Origin: Opitutus sp. | Lineage (GTDB): Bacteria > Verrucomicrobiota > Verrucomicrobiae > Opitutales > Opitutaceae | DNA: 19,429 bases | Direction of reading: 5' to 3' | Assembly: GCA_009695065.1 (NCBI GenBank) | Contig: SIBR01000056.1 | Coordinates: forward strand, 1-19,429 | In this document: piece after piece, positions 7,886 to 14,687 of the stretch | How positions within the stretch are numbered: the stretch's first letter is position 1 | How the letters are laid out: every line of letters starts with the position of its first letter | Notes under the pieces: model-generated | What the model saw: only the letters and a program-made list of their open reading frames with translations | Databases searched by the model: none | Told to the model about the DNA's origin: nothing | Made by a program: the position numbers and the translations under genes

Positions 7886-9181
7886 ATGAAAACAAAATTA
7901 CCCCCACTGTTCTTCCTCGCCCTGCTCAGTGGCGGCTCGCTTTTCGCCCGTGAGGCCTTCGATCCCGTCAGCTGGAAACTCGGCGGCTTGCGCGGCGTCC
8001 TCGTCGGCCCCGCCGACGACCAGTACCCGTTTCAGTCCGAGGGCACGACCGTCAAACTCAAGGACGGCACCCTGCTGCATGCGTTCAACCTGCGCTACGG
8101 CGAGAAGGACATGTCGCAATGGCACCCCCATTACGCGCGCACCGTGATCGCCAAGGTGCTCTCGCGCGATGGCGGCAAGACGTGGAGCGAGCCCGCGGTC
8201 ATGTTTGAAAGCAACACCGGGTTCAATGCCTCGCACGCCGCCGTCCGCCGCCTCGCCAACGGCGAACTGGGCGCCAGCTACCAACGGATCAACGCCAAAC
8301 TCGTCGCGGAATGGGATCGGCAAAATTGGATCCGCTCGATTCGCAACGCCGACAAAGTCTTTCGCTATTCCGCGGACGAGGGTCGGACGTGGTCGAGGGA
8401 AATTCTGATTTCGCCGGACACCGGCTACTGGACCAGCGCGCACGATCGGCTGCTGGTTCTCGCCTCCGGCCGGCTGCTGCAGCCGCTCCACTGCAATCGC
8501 AATTTCTCCGCAGGAAAGTCCGACCGCGTTGAATCCCGGGTCGCCTATTCCGATGATTACGGCCGGACGTGGAAACTCTCGGCCGACTGGCTGGCGGTGA
8601 CCGAACTCGCGCCGGGATACATCGGCCGCTACCAGTCCAATTTCCACGAGGTGGCGATCGTCGAGCGCGCGGATGGCTCGATCTTCATGATCGGCCGCAC
8701 GTCGGCCGGTCGGCTCTACTGGAGTGAATCGCGCGACCGCGGAGAATCTTGGACTAAACCCGCCCCCAGTTCGCTGCTCTCGCCCGAGTCGCCCGCGAAT
8801 ATCGCCCGCCTCCCCGGCAGCAACGACCTGGTGTTGATCTGGAATTCGCAGAGCGTGAGCGAACGAAACACGCACCTCGGCCAGCGCCTCACCCTGGCGT
8901 CGACCGTCAGCGCGGACGGCGGCAAGACGTGGGGCGATTATCGGGAAATCATCACCATTCCGCCCAACCCGGGTAATCCGCAACAAGGCTTCGGCGACGA
9001 CCGGGTGTGCTACCCGTCGATTTTCTTCGACGCGGGCCTCGCCTACATCGGCTATTGGGCCGCGGCGCGGGTGGATGGACGACAATACGATCAGCAATAC
9101 GTCATGGTGCTGCCGGTCACGTTCTTTACCGCGCTCCGCGAAACCCACCGACCGGCGGCCTTTCTCCCTACCCACCGATGA
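7886..9181 (+). CDS. Secreted sialidase-like BNR protein (paralog 2)
   Basis: 431 residues. The ATG at 7886 gives a classical Sec signal peptide (MKTKLPPLFFLALLSGGSLF, cleavage near Ala21); the frame is open further upstream but crosses the palindrome. Five Asp boxes sit at about 60-residue spacing: 93-100, 162-169, 222-229, 282-289 and 342-349, as expected for a complete propeller. Glu255, Glu260, Arg271, Arg334 and Tyr376 occupy sialidase active-site spacings. The first-Arg motif is replaced by Q-S-E-G-T (50-54). HDR is at 186-188. The protein is more distant from the genes at 2577 and 11990 than those two are from each other. The stop codon overlaps the next start as ATGA, suggesting coupled translation with the HIT gene. 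Confidence 0.8.
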   Translation: MKTKLPPLFFLALLSGGSLFAREAFDPVSWKLGGLRGVLVGPADDQYPFQSEGTTVKLKDGTLLHAFNLRYGEKDMSQWHPHYARTVIAKVLSRDGGKTWSEPAVMFESNTGFNASHAAVRRLANGELGASYQRINAKLVAEWDRQNWIRSIRNADKVFRYSADEGRTWSREILISPDTGYWTSAHDRLLVLASGRLLQPLHCNRNFSAGKSDRVESRVAYSDDYGRTWKLSADWLAVTELAPGYIGRYQSNFHEVAIVERADGSIFMIGRTSAGRLYWSESRDRGESWTKPAPSSLLSPESPANIARLPGSNDLVLIWNSQSVSERNTHLGQRLTLASTVSADGGKTWGDYREIITIPPNPGNPQQGFGDDRVCYPSIFFDAGLAYIGYWAAARVDGRQYDQQYVMVLPVTFFTALRETHRPAAFLPTHR

Positions 9182-9624
9182 GCGACTGCAAATTTTGCGC
9201 GCTGCTTGGTTCCGGCCCGCTTGCGGCGAGTCTTTCCAACCTCGTGGTAGAGACGGAGCGCGCCGTCGTCGCGTTCAATCGCAAGCCCGTCGCGCCCGGG
9301 CACCTCACCATCATCCTGAAACGGCATCACGCCCGTACCAGCGACCTGGAGGACGATGATCTCGGGGGCGTTGGCCACCTGCTCGGCCGGCTCTCCCGCC
9401 TGCTCGAGGAAAGATTCCATCCCGGTCGCGTGGTCTTTCTCGGCGACGGCAAGCGCAGTGCCCACGTGCACTGGCACCTCATTCCCGAGCCCACCGGTGT
9501 CACCCTGGATCTCGGCGCGGCCGTGGCGGACCTGAATCTCGCCAGCCGGCCGGCCACGCTCGCGGAACCCGAGGTGCAGGCCTTGGTGGGAGCCCTTCGC
9601 CAGGCCCTGGCCAACGTGCCGTGA
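9178..9624 (+). CDS. HIT-family protein
   Basis: 148-residue histidine-triad protein, probably a cytoplasmic nucleotide hydrolase or transferase. CKFC (4-7) gives the N-terminal Cys pair of zinc-binding HIT members, PGHLTIILKRH (40-50) is the family core, and HVHWHLIPE (96-104) is the histidine triad, with His98 or His100 the likely nucleophile depending on alignment. Its ATG overlaps the preceding sialidase-like stop (ATGA). Its own stop overlaps the GTG of the dehydrogenase. HIT proteins are often housekeeping. The tight coupling here suggests co-expression with the sugar pathway, but no direct role can be read from sequence. Confidence 0.88.
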   Translation: MSDCKFCALLGSGPLAASLSNLVVETERAVVAFNRKPVAPGHLTIILKRHHARTSDLEDDDLGGVGHLLGRLSRLLEERFHPGRVVFLGDGKRSAHVHWHLIPEPTGVTLDLGAAVADLNLASRPATLAEPEVQALVGALRQALANVP

Positions 9625-10643
9625 ACCCGAATGGGAAGGTTCCGGTCCTCTGCACGCGCCATTTCACCGAGGCGCAGCTCGCCCGCCTGCGCGCGGTGTC
9701 GCCACGACTGGTGGTCGAGCAGCGCAGCGTTTCGAGCCGGGCGGAACTCGGCGGGGTGCTGAGCCCGGAGGTGGAAGTTCTTTTTACCTCCTTTGCGCCG
9801 GAATCGCTGGCCGGGCTCCCGCGGCTGCGTTGGTATCAGTCCCGTGGCGCGGGCGTAAACGCCCTGATCAACACGCCGCTTTGGGCCAGCGACGTCGCCA
9901 TCACCACGGCCAGCGGGGTAGCGGCCGTGCCGATCGCCGAGATGATTCTCGGCCTGATGATTGCCCTGGCCCGGGATTTTCGCGGCCTGTTGGCCGGCCA
10001 GCAGAACAGGCAATGGCCCAAGGTGAATTTCGAGCGGTTTCCGGGCTACGGCTTTCACGAACGGACCCTTTTGATCGTCGGCTATGGCAGCGTGGGCCGC
10101 CACCTCGCCCGAATCACGCGGCCGTTGGGACTGCGGGTCATCGCGGTGAAACGCGATCCCACGGTGCGGCGCGACGACGGGTATCGCTTCCCGGAGACCG
10201 GCGATCCAGAAGGCACCCTGCCTGAGCGAATTCTCGGCCCCGCGCAACTCGCGGAGGCGTTACCCCTCGCCGACTTTGTCGTGATCGCCGCCGCCGCGAC
10301 TCCCGCCAATCACCACCTCATCGGCGAAACTGAACTTCGCCTCCTGCGCCCCGACGCTTTTCTGATCAACGTCGCCCGTGGTGACATCGTGGACGAGGCC
10401 GCCCTGGTCCGCGCCTTGCGCGAAAAATGGATCGCAGGTGCCGGGCTCGACGTTTTCGAAAAGGAACCGCTCCCCCCCGCAAGTCCGCTTTGGCAACTCG
10501 AGAACCTGATTCTTTCGCCGCACATCGCCGGTTTCAGCCCGGACTACGATGACCGCGTCGTGGATATCTTCAGCGAGAACCTGCACCGCTACCTCGAAGG
10601 TCGTCCCCTCCTGAATCTCGTCGACCGTCGGCTCGGCTACTAA
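9621..10643 (+). CDS. D-isomer-specific 2-hydroxyacid dehydrogenase
   Basis: 340-residue NAD(P)-dependent dehydrogenase, predicted to interconvert a 2-keto acid and a D-2-hydroxy acid in the cytoplasm. The cofactor motif is GYGSVG (154-159). Catalytic residues by family pattern are Arg253 (NVARGD), Glu282 (DVFEKEPL) and His301 (SPHIAG), so the active site looks intact. The GTG start at 9621 overlaps the HIT stop as GTGA, and no later Met gives a full N-terminal domain. The enolase-superfamily gene begins six bases downstream. The substrate could be a keto acid from the aldolase/dehydratase route, such as glyoxylate, hydroxypyruvate or a sugar keto acid; that is inference from neighbours. Confidence 0.87.
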   Translation: MNPNGKVPVLCTRHFTEAQLARLRAVSPRLVVEQRSVSSRAELGGVLSPEVEVLFTSFAPESLAGLPRLRWYQSRGAGVNALINTPLWASDVAITTASGVAAVPIAEMILGLMIALARDFRGLLAGQQNRQWPKVNFERFPGYGFHERTLLIVGYGSVGRHLARITRPLGLRVIAVKRDPTVRRDDGYRFPETGDPEGTLPERILGPAQLAEALPLADFVVIAAAATPANHHLIGETELRLLRPDAFLINVARGDIVDEAALVRALREKWIAGAGLDVFEKEPLPPASPLWQLENLILSPHIAGFSPDYDDRVVDIFSENLHRYLEGRPLLNLVDRRLGY

Positions 10644-10649
10644 GCCCCC

Positions 10650-11768
10650 ATGAAAATTTCCGGTCTCACCGTCCGCCAAATCGCCATCGACGCGGCCCCG
10701 CGCTACGGCACCGAAGGCATCCCCGCGGGCCGGCCAGCCACATGGCACTATCCCCTCGTCACCGTACACACCGACGAGGGCATCGACGGCCACACGATGG
10801 GCTACGGCAACCAGGGCGACGGCCGCGCCATCGCCTGCCTGATGCGCGACGTCTTCTGGCCAAAAATCCGCGGCGAGAATCCGCTCGCAATCGAAAGGCT
10901 CTGGCTTCGGCTCCGCCGCGCCAACCGCGACCTCTACGCGCTCAGCGACGCGATGTCCGGGATGGTCGACGTCGCGCTCTGGGATATTCTCGGCAAAGTC
11001 CGGAACAAACCCATCTGCGATCTCCTGGGCCGCGTCCGCGACAAGGTGCCGGGTTATTGCACCGGCTGGTCGTTTCATCCCACGCCCGAGCGCGCCTACG
11101 CGGAAGCCCGCGAAATGAAGGCGCGCGGATTCCAAGGCTTCAAATGTCATTTCTGGAACAACCCGCAGCGCGACATCCCCTGCATCCGCGCCACCCGCGA
11201 GGCCGTCGGGCCCGACTATCCGCTGATGCAGGATCTGAACGCGCTCTACACCTTCGACGACGCACTAAAAGTCGGCCGCGTGCTCGATGAGCTGAACTTC
11301 ACCTGGTTCGAAGAGCCCATCCCGGATCGACAGACCGGCAATCTGCGGCGGCTGGCCGACGAGCTGAAGACGCCGATTCTCGGCGGAGAAACCGTGACGC
11401 TCGACGAACTCGCCGAGCAGGTCCGCGTCCGCGCCTACGACATCGCCCGCGGCGACGTCTATCTCAAGGCCGGCATCACCGGGCTGATGAAGGCGTTTCA
11501 GTTCTCCGCCGCGCAAGGGATGAAGCTCGAAATCCACACGATGGCCACGCCGCTCCTCGACGTGGCCAATCTCCACTGCAACCTCGCCGCGAAGAATGCT
11601 GGCTATGCCGAGGTCATTCACCCGGTCTACCGCTTTGGCCTCAAAGGCCAGCCGCTCGACATCGACGCTGATGGCTGGCTGCACGCGCCCACCGGCCCCG
11701 GCCTCGGCGTCGAACTCGACTGGGACTGGTTCGACAACCACACGGTCGAACGCATTGAGGTATCGTGA
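10650..11768 (+). CDS. Enolase-superfamily enzyme (mandelate racemase/muconate lactonizing type), probable acid-sugar dehydratase
   Basis: 372 residues, the normal length for this superfamily. Metal ligands by alignment to the mandelate racemase pattern are Asp195 (QDLN), Glu221 (WFEEP) and Glu247 (GGETV). The general-base side has Lys165 in GFKCH, so a K-x-H motif replaces the common K-x-K. The opposite side has Asp269 (GDVYL) and His296 (EIHTM), the His/Asp dyad of the mandelate racemase subgroup. This subgroup is rich in acid-sugar dehydratases that make 2-keto-3-deoxy acids, which DapA/NanA-type aldolases then cleave, so the presence of nanA fits. The actual substrate is unknown. The gene follows the dehydrogenase by six bases and ends the tightly packed block. 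Confidence 0.86.
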   Translation: MKISGLTVRQIAIDAAPRYGTEGIPAGRPATWHYPLVTVHTDEGIDGHTMGYGNQGDGRAIACLMRDVFWPKIRGENPLAIERLWLRLRRANRDLYALSDAMSGMVDVALWDILGKVRNKPICDLLGRVRDKVPGYCTGWSFHPTPERAYAEAREMKARGFQGFKCHFWNNPQRDIPCIRATREAVGPDYPLMQDLNALYTFDDALKVGRVLDELNFTWFEEPIPDRQTGNLRRLADELKTPILGGETVTLDELAEQVRVRAYDIARGDVYLKAGITGLMKAFQFSAAQGMKLEIHTMATPLLDVANLHCNLAAKNAGYAEVIHPVYRFGLKGQPLDIDADGWLHAPTGPGLGVELDWDWFDNHTVERIEVS

Positions 11769-11804
11769 AAATCTTCGATTCGCCCCGGTTTCTGCAATTG
11801 TCTC

Positions 11805-11880
11805 TGTAGCCCGCTTCGAGAGAAGCGGGATTCCTGACGCTCCACCGTTCATTGCCCCTGCCCTCCCGGGCAGGGCTACA
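11805..11880. repeat. Cloverleaf-type REP-like element, TGTAGCCC ... GGGCTACA
   Basis: Outer stem TGTAGCCC (11805-11812) with GGGCTACA (11873-11880). Left inner hairpin is CCCGCTTC-gaga-GAAGCGGG, and right inner hairpin is CCCTGCCC-tccc-GGGCAGGG. The order, loop sizes and CTCCA linker match the element at 4330-4404. A single CCTGTCCC motif (11918-11925) lies 37 bases further on. The element sits in the 221-base gap between the enolase-type gene and the third sialidase-like gene. Confidence 0.65.
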
Positions 11881-11989
11881 ACAAAAACTCAATCGCGGAT
11901 CAGAACAGGATTCTTGACCTGTCCCTTGTGGAATCTGCCGCCATGCCACTCCGCCAGACATCACCCGCGAACTAATCGCATCCCATCAC

Positions 11990-13129
11990 ATGACCGCCTC
12001 ACCGATTTACGCCTTCCCGCTGGTTCCACTGGCGGCCGCTGACGCCGAGCATTCCCGCCGCAGCGAGGCGAGTTTCGTGGGGCTGCGCGACGGCTCTGTC
12101 CTGCTCGCCTACGGCCGGCACACGGGGCCGAACGACCCCGGCTACGCGCGGCTGCGCAACGAACGCGTCGTCCGCTACGGCGGCGGCTCCGCGATCGAGC
12201 GCGACAATGACTTCGGCGAAATCGTCGCGATACGCCTCAACCCCCAAGGCCGACGCCTGACCGTGGAACGCGTGCTCGTTCCGGCGCCCGCCGACGGACT
12301 CAATGCCATGTCGCCCGCCCTGCGCCGCCTGCCCGACGGCCGGCTCGGTCTGCTCTACAGCCATCGGCAGAGCACGCGCGTTGCCTCGCGTCGTTTCGTC
12401 ACTTCCTCCGATGAGGGCGAGACGTGGTCGAAACCGAGCATCGTCGCCGAGAGCGGCTACAAGACCGGCTGCCATGATCGGTTCACGATTCTCGCGAATG
12501 GCCGGCTAATCGCTCCTTGCCATGGCGGGGCCGATTTCGATTCGCACTACCGCAAGATTTGGGTCGCGTGGTCCGACAATAGCGGCACGACCTGGACGAC
12601 CGGCCCCGAAATCGCCGTGCCGCAAGTCGGCTGGCCCGGAGTGAAAGGCACGGAGTCCGGCTGCAACGAACCCGGGGTCGTCGAGCGTGCCGATGGTTCG
12701 CTGCTGATGACCATGCGCACCGCCATGGGCACGCAGTTCTGCAGTGAGTCGGTTGATCGCGGCGCAACCTGGACTTCGCCCCGCACGCTCGAGGTGCCGA
12801 GCCCGAGCGCCCCGGCGCATCTCTCGCGGCTGCCGAACTCGGACAACCTGCTGCTCGTTTGGACGCCCAACTACGACGCGCGCGCCCCGATGAACGGCCA
12901 CCGTCACACCGTTCTCGCCTGCGTCAGCACCGACGGCGGACGCTCCTGGCCGCACGCGCGTCGAAAGGTTCTCGTCCACGATCCGTCGCGCAACACCGAC
13001 TACCCGGCGGTATTTTTTCACGGTTCCGAGTTCTGGATCGGCCTGCGACAATCGGATCATCCCGAAGTCATCAAAGGCCGGATGTCCACCTGCCTGATGC
13101 GCGTGCCCGTAGCGTGGTTTCGAAGCTGA
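11990..13129 (+). CDS. Sialidase-like BNR protein without signal peptide (paralog 3)
   Basis: 379 residues. It is closely similar to the gene at 2577 along its whole length, for example in MSPAL-RLPDGR, SSDEGETW, YKTGCHDRFT, TAMGTQF and DGGRSWPH, so the two are recent duplicates. Asp boxes lie at 139-146, 195-202, 254-261 and 313-320. Glu227, Glu232, Arg243, Arg305 and Tyr338 keep sialidase spacing. R-S-E-A-S (24-28) stands where the first triad Arg motif should be, and CHDR is at 161-164. Unlike its paralogs it has no visible Tat or Sec signal, and I find no upstream Met adding one. It is predicted cytoplasmic unless the start is misplaced. It may act on imported oligosaccharide. Confidence 0.8.
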   Translation: MTASPIYAFPLVPLAAADAEHSRRSEASFVGLRDGSVLLAYGRHTGPNDPGYARLRNERVVRYGGGSAIERDNDFGEIVAIRLNPQGRRLTVERVLVPAPADGLNAMSPALRRLPDGRLGLLYSHRQSTRVASRRFVTSSDEGETWSKPSIVAESGYKTGCHDRFTILANGRLIAPCHGGADFDSHYRKIWVAWSDNSGTTWTTGPEIAVPQVGWPGVKGTESGCNEPGVVERADGSLLMTMRTAMGTQFCSESVDRGATWTSPRTLEVPSPSAPAHLSRLPNSDNLLLVWTPNYDARAPMNGHRHTVLACVSTDGGRSWPHARRKVLVHDPSRNTDYPAVFFHGSEFWIGLRQSDHPEVIKGRMSTCLMRVPVAWFRS

Positions 13130-13172
13130 TATCTGGTCCGATCCCGCTTCTCCCCAGACTGCGTGAAGAGTC

Positions 13173-13276
13173 TGTCATTCTGAGCGAAGCGAAGAATCCA
13201 CGCAAGAGGCTCACTCGACGGCAGGGATTAGAGCCCTGTCGCTTCGCTCGGTAACTTCGCTTCGCTCAGAATGACA
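13173..13276. repeat. Inverted repeat TGTCATTCTGAGCGAAGCGAAG and its complement
   Basis: A 22-base arm beginning TGTCATTCTGAGCGAAGCG (13173-13194) is repeated as its exact reverse complement at 13255-13276, enclosing 60 bases. I recall this CATTCTGAGCGAAGCGAAGAAT sequence as a widespread intergenic repeat in several environmental phyla. It could form a long stem in RNA or mark a MITE/REP-like unit. It lies just after the third sialidase-like gene. Confidence 0.75.
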
Positions 13277-13317
13277 AAATGAGTTCTTTTTCGAGTTTTC
13301 ACACGGTCTGTCCCGAA

Positions 13318-13352
13318 GCGGGCTACGAGGCAGCGCGACTGATGTAGCCCGC
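13318..13352. repeat. Small inverted repeat GCGGGCTAC / GTAGCCCGC
   Basis: Nine-base perfect arms at 13318-13326 and 13344-13352 around 17 bases. The GTAGCCCGC arm matches the left end of the element at 11805, so this may be a fragment or inverted remnant of that family. Confidence 0.45.
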
Positions 13353-13396
13353 CGCGGGAGACAAGGGAAAATTACGATTGGAGATTCCACATCGCC

Positions 13397-13758
13397 GTGA
13401 CTCCTGAAAGACTGGGTCCGTCGGCGCCGCTAAAACCTCATGGCCCCACCCCGGACCCTCTGTCCACCCTGCACACCCGGCCCAGCCTGCTCGGACGCGT
13501 CCGGCGGTGGGACGACGCGACCAGCTGGGAGGAATTTCACCGGCTCTATCGCAAGTTGATCTACGGGCTGGCCCGCCGGCCGGCCTGCCGCACGCGGATG
13601 CCGAGGACGTGACTCAGGAGGTCTTCAAGCGCGGCGCAGAAACAATCCACGAATTCGAATCGAACCCCGCCCGCGGCTCGTTCCGCGGCTGGCTGATGCA
13701 GCTGACCCTCTGGCGCATCACGGACAAATTCCGCAGTCAACTGCAAGAGTCCGGCTGA
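13397..13758 (+). pseudogene. Frameshifted, C-terminally truncated ECF-type RNA polymerase sigma factor
   Basis: From a GTG at 13397 the frame encodes a sigma-70 region 2 start (SLLGRVRRWDDATSWEEFHR, then LYRKLIYGLARR). It is then lost and stops at 13612. The neighbouring frame picks up directly with AGLPHADAEDVTQEVFKR and continues through GSFRGWLMQLTLWRITDKFRSQ to a stop at 13756-13758. Joining the two gives a normal sigma region 2. The junction near 13575-13581 (CGCCGGCC) is explained by loss of one G. Region 4 is missing, since the frame ends after about 120 residues. This makes a decayed regulator likely, although the single-base shift alone could also be a sequencing error. Confidence 0.75.
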
Positions 13759-13833
13759 GTCCCCGCGGGCGCGCGGGTTTAGCCGTAACCATGCAGTCGG
13801 AGTGGGTTCCCTCTCCGAGAACGAATCCACTGA

Positions 13834-13912
13834 AAGGTGGAACCCGATGTCCTCATCGGGTTTTGAACTGGGCACTCTCAAGTCAACCGTTGGGGACAAC
13901 GGGCTCCACCTT
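13834..13912. repeat. Two-hairpin palindromic element bounded by AAGGTGGA / TCCACCTT
   Basis: Outer arms 13834-13846 and 13900-13912 pair at 12 of 13 positions. Inside lie AACCCGATG-tcct-CATCGGGTT (13841-13862) and CCGTTG-ggga-CAACGG (near 13887-13902, sharing a few bases with the outer stem). The outer stem plus two tetraloop hairpins is the same architecture as the elements at 4330 and 11805, with different sequence. Confidence 0.55.
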
Positions 13913-13933
13913 CCGTTGCATCGTTACGGCTTA

Positions 13934-13958
13934 GGCAAAACCGCGACGCGGTTTTGCC
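13934..13958. repeat. Short palindrome GGCAAAACCGC / GCGGTTTTGCC
   Basis: Eleven-base perfect arms (13934-13944 and 13948-13958). It shares GCAAAACCGC and GCGGTTTTGC with the palindrome at 273-293, so this is a second copy of the same short element. Confidence 0.5.
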
Positions 13959-13961
13959 CGT

Positions 13962-13997
13962 AAAAAACAAGCGCCGCCGCCGAAAGGGCGGCGCTTG
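13962..13997 (-). terminator. Rho-independent terminator, minus strand
   Basis: Read on the minus strand, CAAGCGCCGCC (13997-13987) pairs with GGCGGCGCTTG (13978-13968) around an eight-base loop and is followed at once by six T residues (13967-13962). This is a textbook intrinsic terminator. It sits 24 bases past the stop of the minus-strand coding remnant at 14022, which supports both calls. Confidence 0.8.
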
Positions 13998-14021
13998 AAC
14001 CTAATCTTTACACCCTGACAA

Positions 14022-14114
14022 CTATTTCTTCGATGCGACGACGACGAGCGCTTCGGTGCCGTCCTTGGACGGGAGAATATAGACGGGCGGAATCACTTTG
14101 CGGGCGACGGGTTT
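14022..14114 (-). pseudogene. C-terminal remnant (30 residues) of an unidentified minus-strand gene
   Basis: On the minus strand the frame from 14114 to the TAG at 14024-14022 reads as natural protein: KPVARKVIPPVYILPSKDG, then TEALVVVASKK. It ends 24 bases before a strong terminator of the same orientation. An in-frame stop (14117-14115) and a CCTGTCCC repeat immediately upstream mark where the rest of the gene is gone. I do not recognise the family. A chance open frame is possible, but the terminator position makes a real gene end more likely. Confidence 0.45.
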
Positions 14115-14194
14115 TCACGCCGCAATCAGCCTGTCCCTTTGAGAAACGGTTAAGGTCGGATTGCTTTTGGAGCCACTCGATCCATGCTGGCGGC

Positions 14195-14455
14195 ATGACA
14201 CGTGCGGAAACAGTCGAGGCCGGAACGATGCCTTCGGCGGACTTGCGGCGACCAGGCGGCGCGATTCCAGCGGAATGGCTCGCCGAATTCGAGGCGGCAG
14301 CCGCCCGGCCGCTGGCGCAGCGCGTACGGTATGCTTTCATCCGCACCTACAAGCCGGTGCTGGACGATGCGCCGTTTCGCGCGTTTGGCACCATGGGCGA
14401 ATACCGGGATTGGTGCGCCCACAGCCTGCCCGCCTGGCTGGGTTACGGTCGCTGA
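14195..14455 (+). CDS. Small conserved protein paired with a nucleotidyltransferase remnant
   Basis: 86 residues from the ATG at 14195; a purine-rich GGCGG lies just upstream. The composition reads as a real soluble protein: AIPAEWLAEFEAAAARPLAQ, then VRYAFIRTYKPVLDD, then FGTMGEYRDWCAHSLPAWLGYG. I recall similar small proteins ending in LPAWLGYGR encoded just before nucleotidyltransferase-like genes, and the next ATG, four bases after this stop, begins exactly such a gene. The function is unknown. It could be the partner of a toxin-antitoxin-like or accessory pair. It appears intact, but its partner is broken, so it may be drifting. The frame stays open upstream without support. Confidence 0.55.
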   Translation: MTRAETVEAGTMPSADLRRPGGAIPAEWLAEFEAAAARPLAQRVRYAFIRTYKPVLDDAPFRAFGTMGEYRDWCAHSLPAWLGYGR

Positions 14456-14458
14456 CCG

Positions 14459-14654
14459 ATGGCGTCGTTCGAATACCGCCAGGCCGAGGAGATTCGGGCG
14501 ACGTTCGCGCGTCATCACGTCCGGTACCTGTTCATCGGGAAATCCGGCGCCATTTTGCTCGGCTAGCAAGCGAGCCGCCAACCGGGAGAAAGATCGGGAG
14601 TCGCTACCCCGCCTCGAGGCGTTTCGCGACTACTGGCGGCAAAAAAGGCTGTAG
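14459..14654 (+). pseudogene. Nucleotidyltransferase-like gene with a large internal deletion
   Basis: From the ATG at 14459 the frame encodes MASFEYRQAEEIRATFARHH, then VRYLFIGKSGAILLG, and stops at 14564-14566. This is the N-terminus of a nucleotidyltransferase-fold family, with the G-K-S-G motif before the missing catalytic Asp pair. In the next frame the DNA continues as SKRAANREKDRESLPRLEAF, then RDYWRQKRL and a stop at 14652-14654, which is the typical C-terminus of the same family. The catalytic middle, roughly 100 residues as I remember the family, is absent. A deletion that also shifted frame explains this; an assembly error is a less likely alternative. Confidence 0.65.
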
Positions 14655-14687
14655 CTGGACCCGGCGCTGCGGATGCCGTTAAAACCG

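Larger units (their letters stand above)
13759..14194. other. 436-base stretch of repeats and a gene remnant
   Basis: No intact gene. In order it holds a palindromic element (13834-13912), a short palindrome (13934-13958), a strong minus-strand terminator (13962-13997), the last 30 codons of a minus-strand gene (14022-14114) and a CCTGTCCC-type repeat (14109-14139). A longer minus-strand frame through the region is not supported by any domain. Confidence 0.55.

Noticed and set aside
14008..14346. A 112-codon minus-strand protein
   Set aside because: It has no domain, is antisense to the better supported small gene at 14195, and is in a different frame from the credible C-terminal remnant at 14022-14114.
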